NCBI RefSeq assembly: GCF_006483445.1
Contig: NZ_PPPT01000174.1
Location: forward strand, 1-35,906
DNA from: Bradyrhizobium guangdongense
GTDB taxonomy: Bacteria > Pseudomonadota > Alphaproteobacteria > Rhizobiales > Xanthobacteraceae
Length of the DNA stretch: 35,906 bases
Direction of reading: 5' to 3'
Shown here: piece by piece, positions 21,157-28,747 of the stretch
How the letters are laid out: each line of letters opens with the position of its first letter
How positions within the stretch are numbered: the stretch's first letter is position 1
Notes under the pieces: model-generated
Seen by the model: only the letters and a program-made list of their open reading frames with translations
The model's database searches: none
Told to the model about the DNA's origin: nothing
Made by a program: the position numbers and the translations under genes

Positions 21157-21637
21157 GGAATAAGACTCCTGAGGGGCATGACCCCATGAATATGAAGCCG
21201 CTGCCCAGCAGTGAAAGCAACTAAGCGCCTCTGCCGCACCGGCGGGACTCGAACCTGAAACCAGACTGTTGTGAGCGGCGCGATATCGATCAGATTCGCC
21301 GAATTTCCTGCGCTTTTCGTGGAATTCGACCAGGTTCGCTGCGCTACACTTGCGCATTCGCCGACGCACCAATTGGGTCGGGTCGAAAAGAAGCCCTATC
21401 GGATAGAGGTGTCGAAATCCGGTCAGAGTCGATTCCTGTGCCGGCGTCGTCAGGCACTTGGTGCGATGTTCGACGCGCTTCCTTTTTGTCGCCAAGGCTC
21501 TTCCCGGGCACCTCACGATCGGGCACGTCCTGTCTTGCCCACAAGTTTCGGCGACCTTCGCACGGCAGGCCGGTATTGCAAATATTTGATATATCATGTA
21601 TCAAAATGCCGACAACTGCGCGGGACCTGCAAGACGC
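21157..21637. other. Divergent intergenic region with a tRNA 3'-end-like remnant
   Basis: 481 nt between the amidase (minus) and the acid-sugar kinase (plus). On the minus strand around 21255-21236 the sequence reads GGTTCGAGTCCCGCCGG, a T-loop/T-stem-like stretch of a tRNA 3' end, without a matching acceptor or CCA. A second T-arm-like stretch (GTCGATTCCTGTGCCGGC) occurs near 21429-21446. Neither forms a cloverleaf. The kinase operator lies at the right end. Confidence 0.4.
21581..21605. promoter_or_regulatory. Candidate GntR operator upstream of the kinase operon
   Basis: It contains the 10-bp palindrome TGATATATCA (21587-21596) inside AATATTTGATATATCA, and a wider inverted repeat TTTGATA-7 nt-TATCAAA (21585-21605). 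The same 16-mer occurs in reverse orientation at 24373-24388. It lies 33-57 nt before ATG 21638, where it would overlap the promoter. Confidence 0.6.
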
Positions 21638-22924
21638 ATGACGAAGCTTATCTTCGGGGTGGTGGCGGACGATCTGACGGGCGGCATGGAAACAGCCGCC
21701 GTGCTGGTCGCTGCCGGCATCGAATGCGGATTTGTCACGGATCCCGATCTCGTCGGCAGCTGCGGGGATGTGCCGGCGATCGTGATCGCGCAGAAGACCC
21801 GGGTGATCCCCGCAAGCGAAGCCGTCAGCATGACGGCGAAGGCAGCAAGCGCGCTGCTTGCTCGGGACGCCAGGCAAATCTTCTTCAAATATTGTGCGAC
21901 GTTCGATTCCACCGACCGGGGGAATATCGGCCCGGTCTCCGACCTGCTGATGCAGCTGACCGGCGCCGAATACACCGCCTTCTGCCCGGCTTCTCCTGTC
22001 CTTCGACGGACCGTCTACAACGGCCATCTCTTTCTCGGGACCGAGCTGATCTCGGACTCCCCGAAACGCTATGATCCGCTGACGCCGATGACCGATCCCG
22101 ATCTGGTCCGGATTCTGCAGCGCCAAACGCGGGCCAGGGTTGGTCTTCTCGCGCATGCGCAGGTCAACGCCGGCTCGGACTCGGCCGGACGCGCGATCGC
22201 GGACGCGGCGGCCGGGGGCATCCGCTACTTCATTGCCGACGCGATCTATGATCGGGATCTCGATACGCTTGCCGCGCTCACCTGTGATTGGAAGTTGATG
22301 ACGGGCAATGCGACGATCGTGCAGCACTACCCGGACATCTGGAAGGCGCGGGAGCTCATCCCCCCTGCCAGCAGACCGCCGGGTTTGCGGCCAGTTCGCG
22401 GCGGCGGCGTGGTTCTCGCCGGCAGTTGCGCCGAGCGGACGTTGGAGCAACTCGCTGAATTCGAGAAGATTCATCCCGTGCTTCGCATCGATCTCCTCAA
22501 TGCCGAAGATGTGGCGGCGACGGTTGGCGACGCGCTCGACTGGGCGCGGCCACGGCTGGACCGCGGTCCTGTCGGTTTCGCCACGTCTGGCGCGCCCGAG
22601 GCCGTCAAGATGGCTCAGCAGCGATACGGCCGTGAAGGCGCGGCGCAGCTCGCCGAAGCCATACTTGGTCGGCTCGCTGTCTCTCTTCGCAGCATCGGCG
22701 TGCGACGCTTCGTCGTGGCCGGTGGCGAGACGTCCGGTGCGATCGTCGAGCAGCTCGGCATTCGACGCTTGCGGGTCGGTCCCTATGGCGGACCCGGCAT
22801 CGGCACCGCGGTGACCGAGGACGAGGATCCGGTGGCCCTCTGTTTGAAGTCCGGCAAGCTGGGCCCCGACGACCTGTTCGCGACCACGCTCGAAGCGATG
22901 TTGAATCCGGAGGGGGTCCATTGA
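21638..22924 (+). CDS. Four-carbon acid-sugar kinase, OtnK-type (DUF1537 family)
   Basis: 428 aa from ATG 21638; an in-frame ATG at 21596 overlaps the operator. The N-terminal VVADDLTGGMETA (8-20) is the sugar-binding motif of the family. FFKYCATFDSTDRGNIGPV (82-100) matches the signature of 3-oxo-tetronate kinases. The C-terminal nucleotide-binding region has VVAGGETSGAIVEQL. Known: DUF1537 kinases phosphorylate D-threonate, D-erythronate or 3-oxo-tetronate at O4. The next gene is a class II aldolase, the usual partner that decarboxylates or cleaves the phosphorylated product. Its stop overlaps the aldolase TTG start. The exact substrate here is uncertain because the usual dehydrogenase and isomerase partners differ. 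Confidence 0.9.
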   Translation: MTKLIFGVVADDLTGGMETAAVLVAAGIECGFVTDPDLVGSCGDVPAIVIAQKTRVIPASEAVSMTAKAASALLARDARQIFFKYCATFDSTDRGNIGPVSDLLMQLTGAEYTAFCPASPVLRRTVYNGHLFLGTELISDSPKRYDPLTPMTDPDLVRILQRQTRARVGLLAHAQVNAGSDSAGRAIADAAAGGIRYFIADAIYDRDLDTLAALTCDWKLMTGNATIVQHYPDIWKARELIPPASRPPGLRPVRGGGVVLAGSCAERTLEQLAEFEKIHPVLRIDLLNAEDVAATVGDALDWARPRLDRGPVGFATSGAPEAVKMAQQRYGREGAAQLAEAILGRLAVSLRSIGVRRFVVAGGETSGAIVEQLGIRRLRVGPYGGPGIGTAVTEDEDPVALCLKSGKLGPDDLFATTLEAMLNPEGVH

Positions 22925-23568
22925 CCGAACGCGAACTCAGACAATCCGTGCTGGATATTGTCGCGCGCCTGGAAGCCAAGGGCTTTAATCACGGCAGCAG
23001 CGGAAATGTCAGCTGTCGCATGGGAGAAGACATTCTCATCACGCCGACAGGCGGCAATAGCAGCAACACGACGATCGACGGTCTCGTCCATTTGAAGCGC
23101 GACGGAACGGTGGTTGGGAACGGCTTGCCCTCCAGTGAATGGCACATGCATCTGGCGATTCTAAATGCCTATCCGCATGTGAACGCGGTGGTGCACACCC
23201 ATGCCGACTGTTGCGTCGCGCTGTCCTGCCTCGCAAAGCCAATTCCGGCATTCCACTACATGGTCGCCAGCATTGGCGGGAACGACGTGCCTTGTGCGCC
23301 CTACGCCACATTCGGTACCAGGGCTCTCGCCGATGGCGCCGTCGCGGCGCTGAAACAGCGCAAGGCCTGCCTGCTGGCAAACCACGGCATGATTGCCGTC
23401 GGCAAAGGGCTGCAGGCGGCCTTCGACCTCACCGTGAAGCTCGAAACCCTTGCCCGGCAGTATCTGCTTGCCTGTCAGGCCGGTGCGCCCGCGATCCTTA
23501 CCGACGACGAAATGGCGCGGGTGGTCGAGCGCTATGGCAGTTACGGCCGCGCTGCTCTGCCGGCCTGA
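22921..23568 (+). CDS. Class II aldolase/adducin family protein (fuculose-phosphate aldolase-like)
   Basis: 215 aa from TTG 22921, which overlaps the kinase stop and follows a GGAGGGGG ribosome-binding site. Catalytic and zinc residues fall at the same numbers as in E. coli FucA: Glu73 (PSSEWHMH), His92 and His94 (VVHTHAD), His155 (LLANHGM). SGNVS and ITPTGG near residues 27-45 bind phosphate. It should catalyse retro-aldol cleavage or decarboxylation of a phosphorylated sugar or oxo-acid, giving dihydroxyacetone phosphate or a related triose. Coupling to the kinase suggests it uses the kinase product, as in OtnK/OtnC pairs. The C-terminal Tyr region (ERYGSYGRAA) resembles FucA. Confidence 0.92.
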   Translation: MTERELRQSVLDIVARLEAKGFNHGSSGNVSCRMGEDILITPTGGNSSNTTIDGLVHLKRDGTVVGNGLPSSEWHMHLAILNAYPHVNAVVHTHADCCVALSCLAKPIPAFHYMVASIGGNDVPCAPYATFGTRALADGAVAALKQRKACLLANHGMIAVGKGLQAAFDLTVKLETLARQYLLACQAGAPAILTDDEMARVVERYGSYGRAALPA

Positions 23569-23581
23569 GGAGGACTATTCC

Positions 23582-24370
23582 ATGGAGATCACCGGCAGGA
23601 CCAAGATCATGTTCGTGCTCGCCGACCCGATCGATCATGTGCGGGCGAGTGCGGTCATGAATGCTTATTTCGGAGCGATCGGCGACGATCTGGCGGTGTC
23701 GCCGATACATGTCCTGCCCGGCGATCTCGGCCACGTCGTTGCAAGCATCAAGCTCATGGGCAATGTCTTCGGCTTCGGCGTGACGATCTCACACAAGACG
23801 TGCGTGATTGAGTATCTGGATGAGATAACGCCTGCGGCACGGCTCATTGGCGCGGTCAACTTCGTCAAGCGGACGGCCGAAGGGCGTCTCGTTGGCGACA
23901 ATCTGGATGCGAGGGGATTCATCGCCAGCCTCGCTCAGCATGACGTTGCGGTTCGCGATCGCAAGGTGCTCCAGGTCGGTGCTGGAGGCGCGGGACGCGC
24001 CACCGCATTCGGCTTGGCGGAGGCCGGCGCGCGCGAACTCACGATCATGAATCGGGATGACCAGAAAGCCCGCGCGCTTGCCGCTGCCGTGGCTGCGCAT
24101 TATCCCGCCACGAAGGTCAGCGCCGGTCGCGCGGAGGCGCGTGCATTCGATCTCATCGTCAATACGACGTCGCTCGGCATGAAGCCGGATGATCCGCTTC
24201 CGCTGGATATCGAAGGTGTCGGTCAAGGCACCACTGTCAGCGACATTATCGTCAATCCGGCAGTGACCCGGCTTCTTTCAAGGGCGGCTGCGCAGGGCGC
24301 AAAGGTCATCGGCGGAAAGCCGATGCTCGATGCGCAGATGGCCCTTGTCGCGGGGTTCATCGCGCGCTAG
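23582..24370 (+). CDS. Shikimate dehydrogenase-like NAD(P)-dependent oxidoreductase
   Basis: 262 aa from ATG 23582, with GAGGAGG at 23568-23574. The N-terminal substrate domain keeps the catalytic Lys (VTISHK, K72) and the Asp partner (GDNLDARGF, D109). The NAD(P) domain has VGAGGAGRATAF (132-143). The SxS motif that holds the shikimate carboxylate, normally HSLSP, is replaced by HVRASA (19-24). Known: AroE-family paralogues oxidise quinate or other hydroxy acids. As third gene of the kinase/aldolase operon it more likely oxidises a tetronate-like hydroxy acid than makes aromatic amino acids (inference). The operon ends here; a candidate operator starts 3 nt after the stop. Confidence 0.88.
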   Translation: MEITGRTKIMFVLADPIDHVRASAVMNAYFGAIGDDLAVSPIHVLPGDLGHVVASIKLMGNVFGFGVTISHKTCVIEYLDEITPAARLIGAVNFVKRTAEGRLVGDNLDARGFIASLAQHDVAVRDRKVLQVGAGGAGRATAFGLAEAGARELTIMNRDDQKARALAAAVAAHYPATKVSAGRAEARAFDLIVNTTSLGMKPDDPLPLDIEGVGQGTTVSDIIVNPAVTRLLSRAAAQGAKVIGGKPMLDAQMALVAGFIAR

Positions 24371-24372
24371 CC

Positions 24373-24395
24373 TGATATATCAAATATTATATCAA
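24373..24395. promoter_or_regulatory. Candidate GntR operator upstream of the ABC transporter operon
   Basis: TGATATATCA at 24373-24382 lies within TGATATATCAAATATT, the exact reverse complement of the 16-mer at 21581-21596, followed by ATATCAA. It lies 72-94 nt before the GTG at 24467, immediately after the dehydrogenase stop. Confidence 0.6.
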
Positions 24396-24466
24396 GGGCC
24401 AGGACTTTGGATTGGGGTGCGAGGGCCGGCCCGCATCGAAGGCAAACGGAAGGGAAGCGAAACTCC

Positions 24467-25579
24467 GTGAATATTGCATCGGCCAGACAATCGGCGACGG
24501 GCGCATCGATCCGCATCAGCCGCTTGGAGAAGCGCTTCGGTGCCGTGTCTGCCGTCGATGGCGTCGATATCGATATTGCTGCCGGTGAATTTGTCGCCCT
24601 GCTCGGACCAAGCGGCTCCGGAAAGACAACGATCCTGATGAGTGTTGCAGGATTCGAATTCCCAACCAGTGGCACCATTCACGTCGATTCCGAAGACCTG
24701 ACCTATGTTCCTTCGAACAGGCGCAATCTGGGAATGGTGTTCCAGAATTATACGCTGTTCCCGCACTTGTCGATCCTCGACAATGTCGCCTTTCCCTTGA
24801 AGATGCGCGGTCTCCGGACGGCTGAACGTCATGCGCGCGCCGAAGCCGCGCTCGCGACCGTGCGTCTGGCGGGCTATGGCCACCGCCGTCCGAATGAGCT
24901 TTCCGGCGGTCAGCAGCAGCGTGTGGCGCTCGCGCGTGCGATCGTCTATCAGCCGCGTGTCCTCTTGATGGATGAGCCGCTAAGTGCGCTCGACAAGAAC
25001 CTGCGTGAAGACATGCAACTCGAGATCAAGCGATTGCATGCCGAGCTCGGCATCACGGTCATCTTCGTCACCCACGACCAGAGCGAGGCGCTGACCATGG
25101 CCGACCGGATCGCCGTCCTGAGGGATGGCAAGATCCAGCAGATCGGGCCGGCGCGCCAGCTTTACGAAAGGCCCACGAATCTCTTTACCGCCGGCTTCAT
25201 CGGCGAGATGAATTTCGTCGACGTTGCCGTTCAAAGCGTCGGCGACGACATCTCGGTGGCGCTGCCATGGGGTGAAACATGGCGCCTGCCGGCCACGGCG
25301 GCAGTTGAGCGCCTTGCAGCCGGCGAGGCGGCGGTGCTGGCGGTGAGGCCCGAGCGGCTGCAACTTGGCGCCGGATCTCCCGGGCAAGTCGTCACCGTGA
25401 CGCTGAGCGACATTGTCTATGCCGGGTCAGCCCTACTCCTGATCGGACGTCTGCCTGATGGCACCGAGATGCGCGCGCGCATCCCCGGCGCCTCGCAGCT
25501 CAGCTCATTGGCCCCGGGCGACGTTGCGTCCTTCACGATCCCTACGGAGGCGATGCTGCTCTATCGGGGGAAGCGGTGA
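24467..25579 (+). CDS. ABC transporter ATP-binding protein, spermidine/putrescine (PotA) type
   Basis: 370 aa. GTG 24467 is preferred: AGGGAAG lies about 9 nt upstream and the product then has a normal N-terminus; ATG 24407 would add 20 basic residues. Walker A GPSGSGKTT (47-55), Q-loop VFQNYTLFPH, signature LSGGQQQR, Walker B VLLMDEPLSALD and switch His (VTHDQSEA) are intact. A C-terminal TOBE/OB domain (about 245-365) is typical of PotA and MalK. It energises the two following permeases. First gene of a tightly overlapped four-gene importer operon. Confidence 0.95.
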   Translation: MNIASARQSATGASIRISRLEKRFGAVSAVDGVDIDIAAGEFVALLGPSGSGKTTILMSVAGFEFPTSGTIHVDSEDLTYVPSNRRNLGMVFQNYTLFPHLSILDNVAFPLKMRGLRTAERHARAEAALATVRLAGYGHRRPNELSGGQQQRVALARAIVYQPRVLLMDEPLSALDKNLREDMQLEIKRLHAELGITVIFVTHDQSEALTMADRIAVLRDGKIQQIGPARQLYERPTNLFTAGFIGEMNFVDVAVQSVGDDISVALPWGETWRLPATAAVERLAAGEAAVLAVRPERLQLGAGSPGQVVTVTLSDIVYAGSALLLIGRLPDGTEMRARIPGASQLSSLAPGDVASFTIPTEAMLLYRGKR

Positions 25580-26457
25580 TGATGGAGGCGGGCCGATCGC
25601 ATTTCTGGCATTCCGACGGCCGCCAGCTGAGCGGTCTGTCGACGCTGCTGCTGCTCCTGCCGTTCTTCGCGATCATCGCCTTCGTCTTCGTCTATCCGAT
25701 CCTGCAACTCCTGGTGATCAGCGTCCTCGAGCCGCATCCGACCTTGGACAACTACGCACGCGTCGTCGAAAATCCGGTTCACATGCGCGTCCTGATGCGC
25801 ACGCTCTGGACCGCGACGCTGGTGACGGCCTTGTCGGTGGTTCTGGGCTTCCCGGTGGCCTATTACATGAGCCGGGCGAAGGGCACGGTCGCCGCCCTTG
25901 TCGCGGTCTGTGTCATCCTGCCGCTCTGGTCGAGCGTCCTGGTCCGCACCGCCGCCTGGTCGTTTCTGTTCCAGCGCAACGGGCTGATCAATTCGGCGTT
26001 GATGGCTCTCGGCCTGACCTCAGAGCCATTCAAGCTGCTCTATACCCAGAGCGCCGTGGTCATCGCCATGGCCCACGTGCTTTTGCCGTTCATGATCCTG
26101 CCTATTTACGGCGCATTACGCAGCATTCCGAATGATTATGGGCGGGCGGCCGCCGTGCTCGGCGCAACGCGCCTGCGGACCTTCCTGGAGGTCATCCTTC
26201 CCCTGAGCCTGCCGGGTGTCGTCTCCGGTTCGCTGCTCGTGTTCCTCACGGCGCTCGGCTTCTTCATTACGCCCGCGCTGCTCGGTTCGCCGCAGGAGAT
26301 GATGATCTCGACGCTTGTCTCGAAGCAGATCCGCGAGGTCCTCGATTGGCCCTTCGCTGCCGCGCTGGTCGGGGTGCTGACCGTATTCGTGACGTTGCTG
26401 GCGATCGTCTTCAGCAAGACGCTCCGGTTCGACCGGCTGATGGGGAATGCCTCATGA
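25576..26457 (+). CDS. ABC transporter permease, PotB type
   Basis: 293 aa. It starts at GTG 25576, overlapping the ATPase stop (GTGA); ATG 25579 or 25582 are equally possible. Six membrane segments are visible, the first at about residues 23-48. The EAA loop is GRAAAVLGATRLRTFLEVILPLSLPG. Polyamine/opine-type importers pair a PotB and a PotC permease as a heterodimer. The stop overlaps the next ATG by four bases. Confidence 0.93.
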   Translation: MMMEAGRSHFWHSDGRQLSGLSTLLLLLPFFAIIAFVFVYPILQLLVISVLEPHPTLDNYARVVENPVHMRVLMRTLWTATLVTALSVVLGFPVAYYMSRAKGTVAALVAVCVILPLWSSVLVRTAAWSFLFQRNGLINSALMALGLTSEPFKLLYTQSAVVIAMAHVLLPFMILPIYGALRSIPNDYGRAAAVLGATRLRTFLEVILPLSLPGVVSGSLLVFLTALGFFITPALLGSPQEMMISTLVSKQIREVLDWPFAAALVGVLTVFVTLLAIVFSKTLRFDRLMGNAS

Positions 26458-27248
26458 AGCCGCCGACCGACCGCGGATCGCTCGCGCTGGGGGCCTACGT
26501 CTATGCCGTGCTGGCCTTCATCATCGTGCCGTTGGTTATCGTCATTCCGATGTCGTTCAGCCAGAACGACTATCTGGCCTTTCCGCCGTCGGGCTTTACG
26601 CTGAAATGGTACGCGGAATATTTTGACAGCAGGCAATGGCGTGCGGCCACCTGGCTCAGCGTGCAGGTGGCCTTGCTGACCGCTCTTTTCGCGTCGGTCA
26701 TCGGCACGGCCGCGACCTATGCAATGATCCGCGGCCGCAGCCGGCTGGTCACCGTTTTCCAGATCCTCCTGATCGGGCCGATCATCGTGCCGCACATCGC
26801 GCTCGCCGTCGGCCTTTATCTGTTCTTTCAGACGATCGGTCTCTCGGGCACCATCCCCGGCTTCGTGCTCGCGCATACGGTGCTCACCTTGCCGTTCGTC
26901 GTTTTCACGATGGCCGCCGCCCTGGGAAAGGTCGATGCCAATCTGGAGGCGGCGGCCATGAGCTGCGGCGCGTCGCGCTTCCAGGCCTTCCGCCTGGTCA
27001 CACTGCCACTCGTCCTGCCGAGCCTCGCCAGCAGCGCGCTATTTGCCTTCATCATCTCCTTCGACGAGCCGGTGGTGTCGTTCTTTCTGTCCGGTGTGCG
27101 CCAGAAGACGCTGCCGCGCCGAATGTTCGAAGACATCGAGCAGAACCTGACGCCGGTGATTCCCGCGATCGCGACACTGCTGATCGTCCTGTCCATCTTG
27201 ATTCTGCTGGGGGCCCATGTCCTCAGATCCCGCAGCGTCACCCGGTAG
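26454..27248 (+). CDS. ABC transporter permease, PotC type
   Basis: 264 aa from ATG 26454 (ATGA overlap with the previous permease). Six hydrophobic segments and the EAA loop EAAAMSCGASRFQAFRLVTLPLVLP are visible. Partner of the preceding permease in the inner membrane. The next gene is the binding protein, 33 nt downstream. Confidence 0.94.
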   Translation: MKPPTDRGSLALGAYVYAVLAFIIVPLVIVIPMSFSQNDYLAFPPSGFTLKWYAEYFDSRQWRAATWLSVQVALLTALFASVIGTAATYAMIRGRSRLVTVFQILLIGPIIVPHIALAVGLYLFFQTIGLSGTIPGFVLAHTVLTLPFVVFTMAAALGKVDANLEAAAMSCGASRFQAFRLVTLPLVLPSLASSALFAFIISFDEPVVSFFLSGVRQKTLPRRMFEDIEQNLTPVIPAIATLLIVLSILILLGAHVLRSRSVTR

Positions 27249-27281
27249 CGAGCCAGCTGATAGCCAGAGAGGAGACCGTCG

Positions 27282-28349
27282 ATGTTGAAAACAGGTTGGA
27301 TGTGGAGCCCGGCAGCTTTCGTGCTTGCTTCGGTTCTTTGTGGAACGCTGCCGGCCGCCGCTGAAAAACTGGAAGACCAATTGGTGATTGCCACCACCGG
27401 CGGCCTGATGGGCAACACCCTTGCGAAATATTTCTACGATCCCTTCAGCAAGGCGAAGAACGTCGAGATCGTCCCGGTCGCAATCGAGGTCCCCGACCAG
27501 TGGGCGCGCGCCAAGGCAATGCAGCGAACCGGCAAGGTGGAGTTCGACATCGTCACGGCAACGGGTCCCGATTTGGTCGGACGCACGGACATGCTCGAAA
27601 AAATCGACTGTGCGAAACTGCCGAGCGTCCAGAAGTTCGGCGTCTCAGACGCCTGTCAGCCCTACGGTGTTGCGCGCACGACCGGCGGCATGCTGATCAC
27701 CTACAATACCGAGACGTTCAAGACCAAGGCGCCCAAGACATGGGCGGATTTTTGGGACGTCAAGCAGTTTCCCGGGCCGCGAGGCCTGCCGGACACCGGC
27801 GACAGCGATTGGTGGGTGCCGGTAGCAGCGCTCCTTGCCGATGGCGTCAAGCCGGAGCAGCTCTTCCCGCTGGACATCAATCGCGCCTACAAGAAGCTGG
27901 ACGAGATCCGTCCCAATGTCGGGGTGTGGTGGAAGACGGGCGACCAGGTGCAGCAGATCATGCGTAGCCGCGAGGTCGTCATGGCCATGAGCTATTCAGG
28001 CCGCGCGCTCGCTGTCGTGAAGGAGGGCGTACCGGCCGCCATGTCCTGGGACCAGGCCATTCGCGACACCGGCTACATGGCTGTTCTCAAGGGCGCACCT
28101 GATCTCAATGCCGCCATGGCTTATCTCGACTTCTTCTATGCAAGCTCCGACGCGCATGTGCCGTTCATGCGCGCTGTCAACTATGCGACGGCCAGCAAGT
28201 CGGCCATCGAACTGTTGAAGCTGGAGGAGCGCAATCTCTACGCGACCTCGCCGGAGAACTACGAAAAGCTGGTCAAGCCCGATTTCGCCTGGATCGGCGA
28301 GCATCGTAACGAGCTGCGTGAGCGGTGGATGGCCTGGCTGACCCGGTGA
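27282..28349 (+). CDS. ABC transporter substrate-binding protein, polyamine (PotD)-like type
   Basis: 355 aa with a Sec signal peptide (MLKTGWMW..., cleavage after PAAA near residue 26). The extracellular-solute-binding fold of the PotD/opine group follows: LVIATTGGLMGNTLAKYFYDPF, TGGMLITYNTETF, PKTWADFWDVKQFPG. Such proteins bind cationic or amide-like solutes. Ligand residues cannot be named by eye. It ends the transporter part of the operon; the dimethylformamidase-like subunits follow 47 nt later on the same strand, so import and hydrolysis are probably co-expressed. Confidence 0.93.
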   Translation: MLKTGWMWSPAAFVLASVLCGTLPAAAEKLEDQLVIATTGGLMGNTLAKYFYDPFSKAKNVEIVPVAIEVPDQWARAKAMQRTGKVEFDIVTATGPDLVGRTDMLEKIDCAKLPSVQKFGVSDACQPYGVARTTGGMLITYNTETFKTKAPKTWADFWDVKQFPGPRGLPDTGDSDWWVPVAALLADGVKPEQLFPLDINRAYKKLDEIRPNVGVWWKTGDQVQQIMRSREVVMAMSYSGRALAVVKEGVPAAMSWDQAIRDTGYMAVLKGAPDLNAAMAYLDFFYASSDAHVPFMRAVNYATASKSAIELLKLEERNLYATSPENYEKLVKPDFAWIGEHRNELRERWMAWLTR

Positions 28350-28396
28350 TCCGCGCACCCACTTCCGCCATCCGCGTTGCAAGATGAGGACGGACC

Positions 28397-28747
28397 ATGG
28401 ATCACACCAGTGACCCCGCTGCGCTGCGCTACGTGATCGATCCCAAAAGGCTCGATCTCGTAGAGGAGTTCCGCGCAAGTCCGCTCGGCGTGCATAGTCC
28501 GGAGCTCCGCAAGCTGCTGGCGCGGATGCGATGGGGCAGGCCGGAAGGGCGGCTGGTCCTGATCGTGCTCGAACCTGGCAAGGCCTGGCGGCTGTCGCGC
28601 ATCCCCAAGCGTCGAGGCGATCCGATGCCTTTCGTCGATGATCGCGTCTTCACCTCTCTCGTCGAAGCGGAGTGGCACGTCTTCAAGCTGCGCTGGCAGG
28701 AAATGACGGGAACGACGCTCCCTGCGGAGGTTTCCGGTGATCTATAA
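28397..28747 (+). CDS. N,N-dimethylformamidase-like small subunit
   Basis: 116 aa, basic. The ATG at 28397 follows a modest AGGA ribosome-binding site. Its position directly before, and overlapping by 11 nt, a gene for a dimethylformamidase-type large subunit, and its size close to the roughly 130-aa small subunit of Paracoccus/Alcaligenes dimethylformamidase, support the call. Residues such as SPELRKLLARMRW and LVLIVLEPGKAWRLSRIPK give it a compact alpha/beta look. No catalytic residue is known on this subunit; it stabilises the alpha2beta2 enzyme. The call is mainly from size and gene order. Confidence 0.72.
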   Translation: MDHTSDPAALRYVIDPKRLDLVEEFRASPLGVHSPELRKLLARMRWGRPEGRLVLIVLEPGKAWRLSRIPKRRGDPMPFVDDRVFTSLVEAEWHVFKLRWQEMTGTTLPAEVSGDL

